A stretch of DNA of 64,000 nt from Ziziphus jujuba (lineage: Eukaryota; Streptophyta; Magnoliopsida; Rosales; Rhamnaceae). Each line of letters opens with the position of its first letter. Within the stretch, counting starts at the first letter, position 1. The DNA is taken from the NCBI RefSeq assembly GCF_031755915.1, contig NC_083390.1:12927001-12991000 (forward strand), read 5' to 3'. A program made the translations under genes and the position numbers. Shown in pieces: positions 1-9,917 of the stretch. The notes under the pieces were generated by a model. It was given only the letters and a program-made list of their open reading frames with translations. It searched no databases and was not told where the DNA came from.

Positions 1-2640
1 TACAAAGTTTAATGTGTATATATATATATGTATTATGTATGGCTGCTATGATAAGATGTATGTAAAGATATTTTAATTTATGAAATACTATGTTATAATT
101 TAATTTTAATTTATTTTCTATATTTGTTTTTCTCTGTTCAAAATAAAGTAACAATGGAGAAGCAGAAGCAAAAGAGCACATGTTTAAGCAAGCACAATTG
201 GCAAAGACAAGGCAACACCTGATACAAATCCAAATTTGATAGAGGTATCATAGATACTTATCAAAAAAGAAAAGCTACCTAAGAACTATCCACGTCCACA
301 AGTAGAGTGGTGGTAAATCCTGACTGTATTCTCTTTTCTTCTTTCATTTGTTTATTTATTTTCTTTCTCTTTTCTTCTTCTTGGCAATAAATTGTGGTTG
401 GTTGTCATCAACTCAAATTGTTCTATGTGTGTTGGAATTTTTTTTAAGAATAAAGAACCATTGAAAGAATGGATGAACCAGGGATAAAAGTCATTTTCAA
501 CTCGTTAGCATTTAAACTGGTCATTGTGTTTTTAGGTCTCATTGTTAAACCATGACAATTTTTTTTTCTTTTCAAAAAACTATTCTTCTCTACCTATTGT
601 ACTGTGTCAACCATCACTTCTTTAGAATAAAATAACTTAATGGTGCACTTAATCTTGAGCTCTTTGACTAATGGATAATAGGATGTGGAACACCCACCTT
701 CTTTGCTATGTTGCTATTTATGTGCCTAGCGGACGACAAAGTCTTGTGAGTAGTGACTAAGATATTGTAAGAAAGAAATAGACCTGTTGAAGATTGGTTT
801 TCATTGTTCCTAAAGCATACGTTACATTTTTTTATTTCAACCTTACATGAAAGATTTTTGTTCAAATGTAGTGTATGGTTGGTAGTGACTATTTATTTTG
901 GCATTTGGTGGTTTTAAAATTCCATATAGGTCAAGTTGCACCTAGAATTTTATCTTGAAGTTATTTTAGCAAATTGTTATAATACCTTGGTTTTCATTTG
1001 ATAGTAGTTATTTTATCTTTTAGATTTCAAATTTCTAAAGACCATGACCATGTTTCATGCAACAAGTTCAATGAAACATTTGCCTCCCACTTACACCATT
1101 GACCACCAGCATCATCATTATTGTTAGTTGCACTTGTTTATATATTTTATTTTCTTATACTGCACACATTTGAAACATTGTTTTAATTGTGCAATGACTA
1201 TTATATGTATGTTATGACATTATTATATTATAAACAATATTTACAATTTGGGTATTACAAAATTTTTAATTTTCTTTTATATATTGTGTATTTTTGCACC
1301 AATAGTAATTAATAAATTTAATTTAAAAAATATAACTATCTAAATTAATTGGCTTTTAGTGATCAACTTTTGGTTGCTGAAAGTCCATGCATATTGGTTG
1401 CTAAATATAGGAGTGTTCAATGACAATAGACTGGTTACTAAATATACAGCATCAGTGACCAATATTTGGTGGTTAAAAATATTTCAAAATATATAAAGAT
1501 CATAAGTGACCAACATCTTGGTCATTGTCAGTAGTTTTCAATGACCAAAGAATTTGGAATCTCATGAAAGCAAGTGAGCCCTCATGAGGGAACAAAGCAT
1601 ATACATTTTGAAGGCATAGTCTATGACAACATTATATAAATGGTATTGATTTCTGACCTTCTATACCTTTTTGGGATTATTAATTCCAGAACAATAAGAA
1701 GCTAGGTTCGTTTTCTCTTACCCTTTGCATTGACAATAGGGAATGACTTGTTTACCAAAAAAGAGGCTAATCCAACCTCCTTAGGGTTATGGTGAAGGTT
1801 ATAGTTAGAATGAGAAAAAGCTTAGAATGTTCGGTATTGAAGTGTGTGATCTTACGAGAATATACATTATTTATGGAGGTAGTTGAAGTAACATAAAAGT
1901 TGCTCTTGAACCTTGAAGAGTTATATTCAATGATTTGTTTAGAAAAGTTTGAGGGCTTCAATCCTTTGGAAGGCATGTTGTCAAATAAGAATATGTTTGA
2001 GGGAAATACGTGGTAAAATTTAAGATTTCCCTTAGAAACACTAGCTCATATTTGCAGATGAAAGCAAAACCTAAAAAAATTTGGAATTCAAAAGAAATTT
2101 TGGATTAAAAAGTAAACAACAAACTTAGGAAATGAAGAATGGGAAGAACACTCCAAAACATAGAAGTTTAGAGAAGCAATAAATGCCAACACTTGAAGTG
2201 GAACTCCAAATAGGTGAGCTCATTGGAAAACAACGATAAAGAAGCTGCGACTTGAGGATGGAAAGCTTATAACCAATTAGAAAGAGTTTGGGAGTGAGAG
2301 CTTGAGCATTATTACAGTTATAAACATAAGCTTGAAGAATTTTAGGGATTTTGAATGCAAAGTAAAGGGAATGGAGTGGGTGTGGTTTAAATAGTTGAAA
2401 ACATATGAATAGAATTTTGATTTGTGGTTTTTGATCAATAGTGTGTATTAGGAGATCCTTAGGGTGAAAAACATAACAATGAATGAGACTTTATGGTATG
2501 TAAATGATTCGATACATGATAGACATGTCAGGCAAATTGTCTTAAACATGCTAGCTAAGCAATGATTACGGGTTTTTTTTTTAGGAGACTTGCAGTTTTT
2601 ATCTCGAAACTAAAGTACTCCTTCAAGTGAATTGTTCACT
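1..2640. other. AT-rich sequence with no supportable gene
   Basis: I see no coding region with recognisable protein similarity on either strand. There is a short TA microsatellite near 17-30, several poly-T runs and long AT-rich stretches. The open frames here are under 70 codons and look like chance. A cluster of short related motifs near 1357-1550 is listed separately. The stretch is probably decayed transposon or intergenic DNA. Confidence 0.6.
1357..1550. repeat. Cluster of TTGGT-CACT-like motifs in both orientations
   Basis: Variants of TTGGTTGCT, TGGTTACT, AGTGACCAA and TTGGTCATT recur about eight times in under 200 bp, in both orientations. Dense short motifs of this kind are found in subterminal regions of plant DNA transposons such as CACTA elements. 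I see no terminal inverted repeats or transposase, so the class is a guess. Confidence 0.3.
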
Positions 2641-2664
2641 TTGAGGAAGGGGGGCATAATTGAT

Positions 2665-2800
2665 GATGTTTGGGTTGTAGTTTCTATATCAATGATCTCA
2701 ATGATGGTGATTCATGTACTAAAGTTGCTAGCACTTATATGGTTGAAAGGTTTGGTTTGCGAACCACCAAGCATCTGAAGCTCTTTTTACATGTCTGTAT
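2665..2800 (+). pseudogene. Ty3/gypsy protease-region remnant
   Basis: The plus-strand frame reads NDGDSCTKVASTYMVERF followed by GLRTTKHLKL. It resembles the stretch after the aspartic protease active site of plant gypsy elements (consensus D-G-S-C-T-N-V, then a K-L-G-L-x-T-x-K-H-P block). The same block is seen in this window at about 43300 (GSCTNVISN, then LGLTTIKHP). The fragment covers roughly 40 residues, has lost the surrounding gag and pol, and ends in unrelated AT-rich sequence. It differs enough from the other gypsy copies here to be an older or separate family. It is too short to assign a lineage. Confidence 0.5.
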
Positions 2801-3480
2801 TTTGTATGCATGCACTCTTTTTGTACTTTCTAACTTAAGAATTAGAGTGTATTTAGTTAGCACCAAACCAATGTCCTAGAGACTTTCACGAGTTTTTATT
2901 TTGCAAGGAATTAGATCAGAGTAGACAGAGTACGATGGTGCAAAATTGTGCTTCTACAATGTATACATTCAAAAAACCCTCTTTTAAACCTTTACTTTCA
3001 TTTGTTTTTCAAAGTTCCCTTGTTTTAAAAAGAACTTTCACAAAATCATTTATGGTAACCCCAAAAATATGGATATACTAAATTCATTGGATGTCATATA
3101 AGCTTGTAGAAAATCATAAAAAATTATAGATTATTGTAGAAATTCATAGAAAAATATAGAAATTTATAGAAAATCTAGTCCATAATCATTGCTAAATTCA
3201 AACATATAATCAATCAATCCCATAGAACCCATGTACCATAACAAACCTATTTTATGATTACTTTTAATGTCCTAACATGTCATAGAACAATTTAGGAGGG
3301 AAACTGCAATGTGTCCCTAGTGGCCAAAGGCACCACCAAGCTGGGATCTCACATTAAACCTTAGTGAAACACGTGTCAAAGTAAGATGGCAATATATAAG
3401 TGCAGATATCATATCAGTCAATTCTATAGACTTGGTATGATAAGGGTACACATAAAAATCCATAATGCATAATCAAAACT
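2801..3480. other. No recognised feature
   Basis: The sequence is AT-rich. It has a run of related tokens around 3110-3180 (repeated AAATTTATAGA/AAATTCATAGA) and a G-box-like ACACGTGT near 3370. I see no gene, LTR boundary or repeat family here that I can name. Confidence 0.5.
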
Positions 3481-3672
3481 TGATACAAACATAAGTTGAC
3501 TTGCTTTTAAACCCATATTATACTAGTCCGGATCAAAATTAAGTTCAGATTCTAATGGTTATCTTAATACCTAATCAGCTTGTGATTAAAAATCTTTGTA
3601 TATAATGAAGATGGCACCATTGGTGATGGATGTCCTATTGATAAGTCAAACTAAAACACTCAATCTCTATTT
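3481..3672 (-). repeat. Inverted fragment of the gypsy LTR 3' end
   Basis: It starts TGATACAAACATAAG and runs as the reverse complement of the last about 190 bp of the gypsy LTR family. That part includes the 'tatcaatagg', 'ggttggttagg' and 'gatccgg..taatataat' blocks seen in forward orientation at 3840-3990 and 46440-46612. It lies head to head with the forward LTR fragment that follows, separated by about 20-45 bp, which makes a fold-back structure. Confidence 0.75.
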
Positions 3673-3691
3673 GATGTTTTCTCTTAGGGTT

Positions 3692-3992
3692 TGATAATGA
3701 AGATGGCACCATTTGTTTTAGGGTTTTATTTTGTTTTCTCTTAGCCTAGAATTTATTTTGTGAGATTGAATTTCTCTTTATTCTTTTGAACACCTAAAAC
3801 ACCATTAAAGAGTGAGTGTTTTAGTTTGATTTATCAATAGGACTTCCATCACTTATTGTGGCGTCTTCATTATATACTAAGGTTTCTAATCACAGGTTGG
3901 TTAGGAGTCAAGGTGATCATTAGAACTTGAACATAATTAGATCCGGACTAATATAATAAGGGTTTTGAGCAGGTTATCCTAGGTTCTTATCA
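3692..3992 (+). repeat. Truncated 5' LTR of gypsy element 1
   Basis: The stretch matches the last about 300 bp of the gypsy LTR: TTTGTTTTAGGGTTTTATTTTG, the 'aacacctaaaacaccatta' block, the 'tatcaatagg' block and an end at ...GGTTCTTATCA. A primer-binding site follows 2 bp later and then the leader and gag, so this is the 5' LTR. Its first 800 bp or so are missing. The left edge repeats a 20-bp token (ATAATGAAGATGGCACCATT) also present at about 3603, consistent with a template jump during the rearrangement. Confidence 0.75.
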
Positions 3993-5097
3993 TTTGGTAT
4001 CACAGTTGAATTTTGTTCAGATTTGATCTATCTTTATTTACTTTATTTTTTTATATGATTTTGCAATTTTGGCATAGGTTAAGGTTACTTCTATCATCAT
4101 ACACGTTCTATATTTAAAAAAAAAAAAAAACTCCTTCCTAGTTAAATTAGAATTTCCTAGTTTTACCGTATTTTTGTTTCCTAGTTTGTTGGTTGTTTTT
4201 CATCATTGTTCTTGTTAATTTTGATTTTTGTTGATTTTTCTTTACTGTTTTAGTCTTAAATATTTGCATTCATATATTCAAAAAAAGGAAAAACAGAAAA
4301 AGAAAAGCCAAACAAATATTTAAAAAAAAAATTGCCCAATTTGTATTTTGTTTTGGAGGTCATGGGTTTGGTGATGCTTCTTGCAGCTGCAACTGTTTTA
4401 TGATCTGTGAGTTGAGAAAAAAAAAAAGGGAAGAAGAAAAGCCAAATTAAAAAAAAAAATTTTGGTTTGTTGGAGTTTGATTTATTTGCTTGAAATTACT
4501 GGAGCTGCTGTTTTGTTGATTATTTATTTAATCTTTGGAGTTGCTAGAGAATTATTATTTTTGCTTGATATTTGAATTGTGGGTGTTTAAATTATTTGGA
4601 TTAAAATTAGCTAAAGGATTTGATACAAAACTTGAATTACAAGGACAACAACCAACACTATTCTATATTTTCGTTCGATTTGATTCTTGTTCGTGTTTGA
4701 AATTCTTTTTCCTAAATTTTATTCTTGAATCCTTAATCTTTTACCATATATTCCAGTTCTTGCTAATTCCAAAATTTTCCTTATTATTTTGCTTTGTTTT
4801 GCTTGGAAAGCCGAAAACTAGGTTTTGTTAATTCATTCGGTATTGCTTACTTTTTGCTACTGTTTTGTTGATAAGTTTAATTAAAACATACTTGTGATCT
4901 AATTGTTATTTTTTAGGTTTAATTAGAACTTTAAGATAATCCTTTGAGTGGAAAAAGGCAAGAGTGTATGAGCTTAAAAGAGGGTAAAAGCCAAACCTAG
5001 TGTGCAAACACGAGTGTCGAGTCCTTATTTGAGTGAAACACGTGAGGGAGTGATTTTTTTGTGAGAATATATTTTATTTTGCATTATTCATACTAAC
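3993..5097 (+). other. Leader of gypsy element 1
   Basis: Untranslated leader between the primer-binding site and the gag ATG at 5098. It is AT-rich with poly-A runs near 4115 and 4415. It is parallel to the leader of gypsy element 2 (51526-52624): both end with the tokens 'gtggaaaaaggcaa', 'gagcttaaaagagggtaaaagcc' and 'gtgaaacac.tgagggagtga' just before the ATG. The 98-codon open frame at 4535-4831 has no matching frame in the second leader and is not considered a gene. Confidence 0.7.
3995..4005 (+). promoter_or_regulatory. Primer-binding site of gypsy element 1
   Basis: TGGTATCACAG starts 2 bp after the LTR end. It is one base away from TGGTATCAGAG, the complement of the 3' end of plant initiator tRNA-Met. 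The equivalent site in gypsy element 2 (51528-51540) reads TAGTATCAGAGCC. Confidence 0.75.
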
Positions 5098-5398
5098 ATG
5101 GCAGATTTAAAGGTGAGAAGAGGAGATCCACCTTTAAGAATTAATGAAGAAGAGTGCGTAGGATTCCATGGTGGTTCTCGAGCTACAGGGAGTGGTGAGC
5201 AAATGGAGATGAGGGCTATATTGGAGTAATTACAGAGGACGAATGCCCAATTTGACAATATAGATCATAGGATGGACATGATAAAAACATCACAAAGAGG
5301 GCCGAATATAAGGTTGGATGCTCATGGAGGCTGAGGTCGAGGTCGAGGAGGTCGAGGGCGACCAAGAGAGCAATTCGGGGAAAGTAACTTTGGAGATG
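5098..5398 (+). pseudogene. Gypsy element 1 gag, N-terminal part
   Basis: The frame opens at ATG 5098 with MADLKVRRGDPPLRINEEE. It parallels the start of gag in gypsy element 2 at 52625 (MADSRMRRGYGSFRINEEE). It contains an in-frame TAG at about 5227 and frame damage after the glycine/arginine-rich part. It is interrupted at 5399-5403 by the solo LTR (5404-8492) and resumes at 8498. It would encode the start of the capsid protein of a gypsy retrotransposon. It cannot be translated as a whole. Confidence 0.75.
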
Positions 5399-5403
5399 AT
5401 TTG

Positions 5404-8400
5404 TGTAACACCCTGTCCCGAACCATGTTGGAATTTTTGCACGTTGATCGAGGTTGACTGTTGACCGTTGACCGAAAGGGGTCAAAAGTTGACTTTTTGA
5501 CCCGGTTGGAATTCTAGGTTGACTGAGGTACTGTTACGAAGTACACGTTGGCACGAGTTCGTAGACTGGTAGCACGTTGAAAATGGAGCTACGATTTGAA
5601 AGTTATGAGCAAAACAAGTTGAGGTCCAAACTGTCCAAGGGGTGCCGGAGTTGACTTTTTATTCATGCAAGGTTGAGCTTTGACTCATGCATGGTTGTGA
5701 AGTGCTCGTCGATACGAGTTCGTAGACTAGCGGCACGTCCGATTTGGACATGTGGTTTGAAAGTTATGGACCTGTAGAGTTTTTCAAACACCGTATTATT
5801 TTAATATTATTTTTAGACGCGTAACGATGTGCCACGTGTGACTTAATGAAGGTGACCATGTGTCACCATGTTGAGAAGCCACATGTCAACCATGTGTAAA
5901 ATCAAATTATTTTTATTATTATTTTATTATTAATATTATTTAATTAATTTGAATTTATTTCTTTTATTTTTATTTTTCTTTTTCTTTTCTTTTCCCCACG
6001 TGGGAAAACACCTTTTTCTTTCTTTTTTTCTTTTTTTCCTTTCCCTTTCCTTTCCTTCTTCCCCGAGCCATCAAAAAAACCAGAGGCAAAACACGCACAG
6101 CTTTTTCTCTCTCTCTCTCTCTCTCTCCTTTGACTCTCTCTTTGACCGATCGGTTGGCCGGATTTCAGTTTCCGGAATGCTACACGCGCCGGCCACCGGT
6201 GTAGCCCACCACCTCGCGACCTCAGCCACCAAATCTCCCGGCCAGCCGCTGCCGGACGCGCCCAGATCGGGCTGGTGAAGTCCGCGGCGGCGACTTGAAA
6301 TTTTCCGGTGATTCTCGCCGTTTCCGACCAACCCAGCCCGACCCATACCTCTATCCCACCATTTTCGACCCCTCTAAGTCCATTTCCGGGGTTAGTTTGC
6401 CCAAAATCCCCACCGTTTGAAAGATCCCTCAAGATCAAAACCGGCCGAAGCTTTCCGACCAAATTCCGGCCACCTCCGGCGGAATTGGGGTCGATGGAGA
6501 CCAGATTTGTAATCCTCGTCACTCAAGCTTCGATTCGGTATATTATTCGCCTATTTTGGATAACGTTTGTGTTTGACCCCCCGGGTAACGGGTATTATTT
6601 ACCCGAATAAAATATTAATTTATTTGACTGTCTGTGAATTTTGTTCTAGGAGCACCGGTGAGTCATAGAATTGATCCCGTAGTGGATCATGGGTTAATTG
6701 CATGCTCCAGGTGAGTGACCCACCTTTAAAAATATTTTTGGGGTAATTAATTATATTTATGTGGTGTTAAATTGATATCTGTAAATTGTGCTCATGTGGC
6801 GTATTTTAAATATAATCGAGAAAAATATTATTTTATATGTATATTTGCCCATTGGTGCTAAATGGAATTTTGGGGTCATTAGAAAATTCCCGATTATTAT
6901 TTTATTGTGATTAAATTGTATTTATTACACATGAGCAAGTATTTTCAGTAATTGTTTGTGTCTGGATTTTACATCATTTTTGGGCAATTAATTATGTTTA
7001 ATTGGTATTTAAATTATGCTCATGTGGTACAAATTGGTTATGGTTTTATTGTGGTTTAATTTATTATTATGCATGAGCAAAGTGGATTTCAGTATTAATT
7101 GTACGTGATTTTAAGTAATATTTTTCGGGCATAATTGGGTTAAATATTTTACGAAAATATTTGTTTAAATTTTATAAATTATGCCCGCGGTATTTTTATG
7201 GTTGCATCTAGTACTTCGAGGAAATTGTGGTTTGTTGGTTATCAATGTTTCGTACCGGTTTATTAAATAAAAATATGTGGGATGGTAAGTGTGATAATTT
7301 AATATATTTCCCACGGTAATTTTGGAAAACGGTACGGTGTTTATTAATGTTTATTTTTAGACGCACTCATACAGTATTGGTGTTCTGGTGTATGGTGTAT
7401 GGACACGTGGTAGCGCGCGGTTATTATGTGGTTTAGTGCGCGGTTATTACTTCACCCGTGAGTTGCCATTGGACCGTGGGCAGGCAAGTTTGTTATTGGC
7501 CACAGCCGCCCCCCTCTTTAGCCGGGTGATGGTTTCAGCAGCGGTACTGTCGGGACGCCGAAGTGCCGTTGCAGGTTTCTCTCTTTAACCTCCCCGCCAG
7601 TCGGTGCTCGGGATGCTGGGTATCGGAGGGCATCACCGAGATATGGTGTGGTGCGTCAGGTGTAATTGTCAAGTGTAATTTTTTTCAAATAAAGTTTAAA
7701 ACCCCAAAGGTGTTCAAAAAATTATTTATTATAATTTATTACAGAATATTTATATTTGGGGTATTTATTTATTTATTTATTTATTTGTTGTTTATTAAAT
7801 TATTTGGTTCATTGGTTTTCGGGAAGTACGAATATCGGGTTTTGTGAAAATGTTTTAAAAGGGGAACATTTCCAACAGAGTGAATAGTGAGGGTTTTGAG
7901 AGAAAGTATTACTTCAATTGTTTATTTGTTTATTTATTTATTTAATTATTCGGTATTGATTAATTAAATTCCTTTATTTTTATATTATTAATATTAAAGG
8001 TGTACAGTAGATAGGGTCACTCACTGAGATGATTAGCATCTCACACTCTTAAATTCCGTTCCCCTAGGTCCAGGTTGGAGACGTTGATTGTCCGGGGCGA
8101 GCCCAACGTCTCAGTTCGTTGCCGAAGGTTCAAGAAGTTTTTCTTCCCTTTTTTTTCCTCTCTATCCTGTATTATTTCTTATCTGTCATTTTATAAATTC
8201 CACATTTATCTGTATAATGCTCTGTATACTGTATTGGACGTGTAGTTGTTATTATGCACTGGGTTGCTGCTGTTGTTTTATTTTGAAGTGCTGCAATTTG
8301 TGGAACAATTTGTAGTTGCGGGAGGAATAAGGGGATGAGTATAGAAGTGTGTTTTCAGTGCAGGTAATTTGTGGTTAGTCCATCCCTTAGGGGAGGCTCT

Positions 8401-8492
8401 GCCGGATTTTCCGTTGGAGGGTCCGGTAGGGTTTCCCTGGGATCAGGGCTTGTCTAGGATTCCGGGGAAGGAATTCTGGACGGGTCCTGACA
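5404..8492 (+). mobile_element. 3,089-bp solo LTR of a second retrotransposon family
   Basis: It starts TGTAACACCCTG and ends GGGTCCTGACA (TG...CA ends) and is flanked by a perfect 5-bp duplication ATTTG (5399-5403 and 8493-8497). The gag reading continues on both sides. It has no internal coding sequence and no second LTR, so it fits a solo LTR left after LTR-LTR recombination. The interior is unlike the AT-rich surroundings: a CT microsatellite (about 6104-6127), then a GC-rich stretch (about 6170-6520). Its orientation is inferred only by analogy with LTRs starting TGTAACACCC. The length is large but within the range for some plant gypsy LTRs. The open frames inside it look incidental. Confidence 0.8.
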
Positions 8493-8497
8493 ATTTG

Positions 8498-8892
8498 GAT
8501 GAGAGGTTTGATGAAATTTTTGAACCTCAAGAATAGCCAGTCCATGGTAGACCAGCAAAGAATGAAGATGATGATCTAGAGAATATCAAGTTAAACATTC
8601 CACCTTTCATGGGAAAAAAATGATTCGAAGGCATATTTGGAATGGGAGGAGAGAATGGAGATGATTTTTTATTGTCATAATTATTTGGAGGCCAAGAAAG
8701 TGAAGTTGCCAACAATGGAGTTTGGTCATTATGCACTCCAATGGTGGACCAATGAGTAAAACACCCAAAGGAGAGTTGGTGATGACTTGATCACAACACG
8801 GTGAAAAATGAAAAGAACCGTGAGGAAGCGATTCATACCATCATAATATCATAGGTTGTTGCATCAAAGGGTTAAATCTTTATCTCAAGGAA
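8498..8892 (+). pseudogene. Gypsy element 1 gag, middle part
   Basis: After the solo LTR, gag resumes and reads WEERMEMIFYCHNYLEAK, then EFGHYALQWW and YHRLLHQRVKSLSQGSR. These are the conserved blocks of the plant retrotransposon gag domain, also seen at 53080-53340 and, on the minus strand, at 62160-62520. Several in-frame stops and small frame shifts are present. The copia element inserted at GTAGG (8893-8897). The rest of the block (the VEDYxKxMEMLMMRLSMN part) is found at 42594 onwards. Confidence 0.8.
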
Positions 8893-8897
8893 GTAGG
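8893..8897. repeat. Left target-site duplication (GTAGG) of the copia element
   Basis: GTAGG lies directly before the TG of the copia LTR and is repeated directly after the other LTR at 42589-42593. Integrases of LTR retrotransposons make 5-bp duplications, so the 33.7 kb between the two copies entered, or grew from, one insertion. Confidence 0.9.
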
Positions 8898-9906
8898 TGA
8901 TGGAATTTGGTGTAGGTTTATGTTGTTGTACCCTAGAACACAATCATTCAAGGTGTTAGTCAAGAATGATTGTTGTTAGTTCTTGGTTCTTGATTTTTTT
9001 TTTTTTTTTGGTTTGTTAAGGTTTTGTTTCTGGTTTTAATGGAGGTTTGGAGTTCTTGAGAAGGTTGTTAGCTTTTGGGAAGAAGAAGAAAACAAATGTA
9101 GTAATTGAGAGAGAAAGAGAGAGAGAGCCGAAATTGTTGTTTTTCAAAATTTGTTTTTTGTTTTAATATTACTTCCTCTGTTTTCATTACAATTTTCATA
9201 CTTTTAAATACATAAAAAATGCAATAAGACATGCTACCATATTGAGCAATAAATACAAAAGCATTAAAAGTAACCAACCAAGCCAAACTACCTCAACTAA
9301 CTCTAATCAATGTGCTGGGCATGCAAGAAACCTTCAAATATGGGCAGTTCGGCTTGTCTAAGGCATTTGAATTTGAAAACCAGCTCCATTTGACTTGAAA
9401 ATTGGAGGGAAGCCTTTTTGAATATTAAACTATGTTCTAGAAAAAAAACAGATTAAACAAAGTCCATTTTCCCATTGAAAAATAATCAAACGCGAGGCAG
9501 GTTTGCCCACATTTCTGGGCAACAAAACTGCACAAGAGTCAGATTGTTTAGGGCTTAACTCAGCCTTCCCAGCTCCAAATTGGGCCATTCTTTTTTATGC
9601 TGCTTCCTATGCGTTTTTAGCTTATTATATCCAAAATTCAGATCCAAATCCCAAATCTTCTTCAAACGGCATCCAAGGAAGTGGACTTATGTTGCTGGAA
9701 ATACAATTCCAGCAACTCGACAAAAAGGCCCTAAGCTTTAGTTAATGAGCTTAGGGCCTTACAAAAAGGATATTGTTCTTAAACATTACAAGATAAAATA
9801 AAATGCATAAAAATAAATAATGTTTGGTCTTTGATGTTGCAAAACAAAGAGTGCAAGTGTAACTGAACTACCTTGCACATTGTAGCAAGATCACCACATT
9901 TCAACA
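8898..9906 (-). repeat. 3' LTR of the copia element (1,009 bp)
   Basis: It starts TGATGGAATTTGG and ends CATTTCAACA, matching the other LTR (41574-42588) along its whole length. It lacks about six bases and differs at scattered positions, so the pair is not of very recent age. Its last 325 bp (9582-9906) are the LTR share of the 655-bp repeat unit. It contains an inverted repeat at 9726-9759 (a 13-bp perfect stem around a 10-bp loop). The pol reading frame ends inside the LTR: its stop codon is at 9901-9903. Confidence 0.92.
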
Positions 9907-9917
9907 CTCCTCCTTGG
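9907..9917 (-). promoter_or_regulatory. Polypurine tract next to the 3' LTR
   Basis: On the minus strand CCAAGGAGGAG lies directly before the LTR start (TGTTGAAATG). This is the expected place and composition of the primer for plus-strand DNA synthesis. The same tract occurs at the same place in all 42 other units, so the element has 43 polypurine tracts. Confidence 0.8.

Noticed and set aside
1767..1976. A 69-codon minus-strand open frame
   Set aside because: It has no recognisable motif and sits in AT-rich DNA where such frames are expected by chance.
4535..4831. A 98-codon hydrophobic open frame
   Set aside because: It lies in the gypsy leader, is low in complexity (Phe/Leu from T-rich DNA) and is not conserved in the second leader.
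5944..6522. A 192-codon minus-strand open frame
   Set aside because: It lies inside the solo LTR, antisense to a GC-rich part and a CT microsatellite. Its Arg/Glu/Lys runs come from that microsatellite and homopurine tracts.
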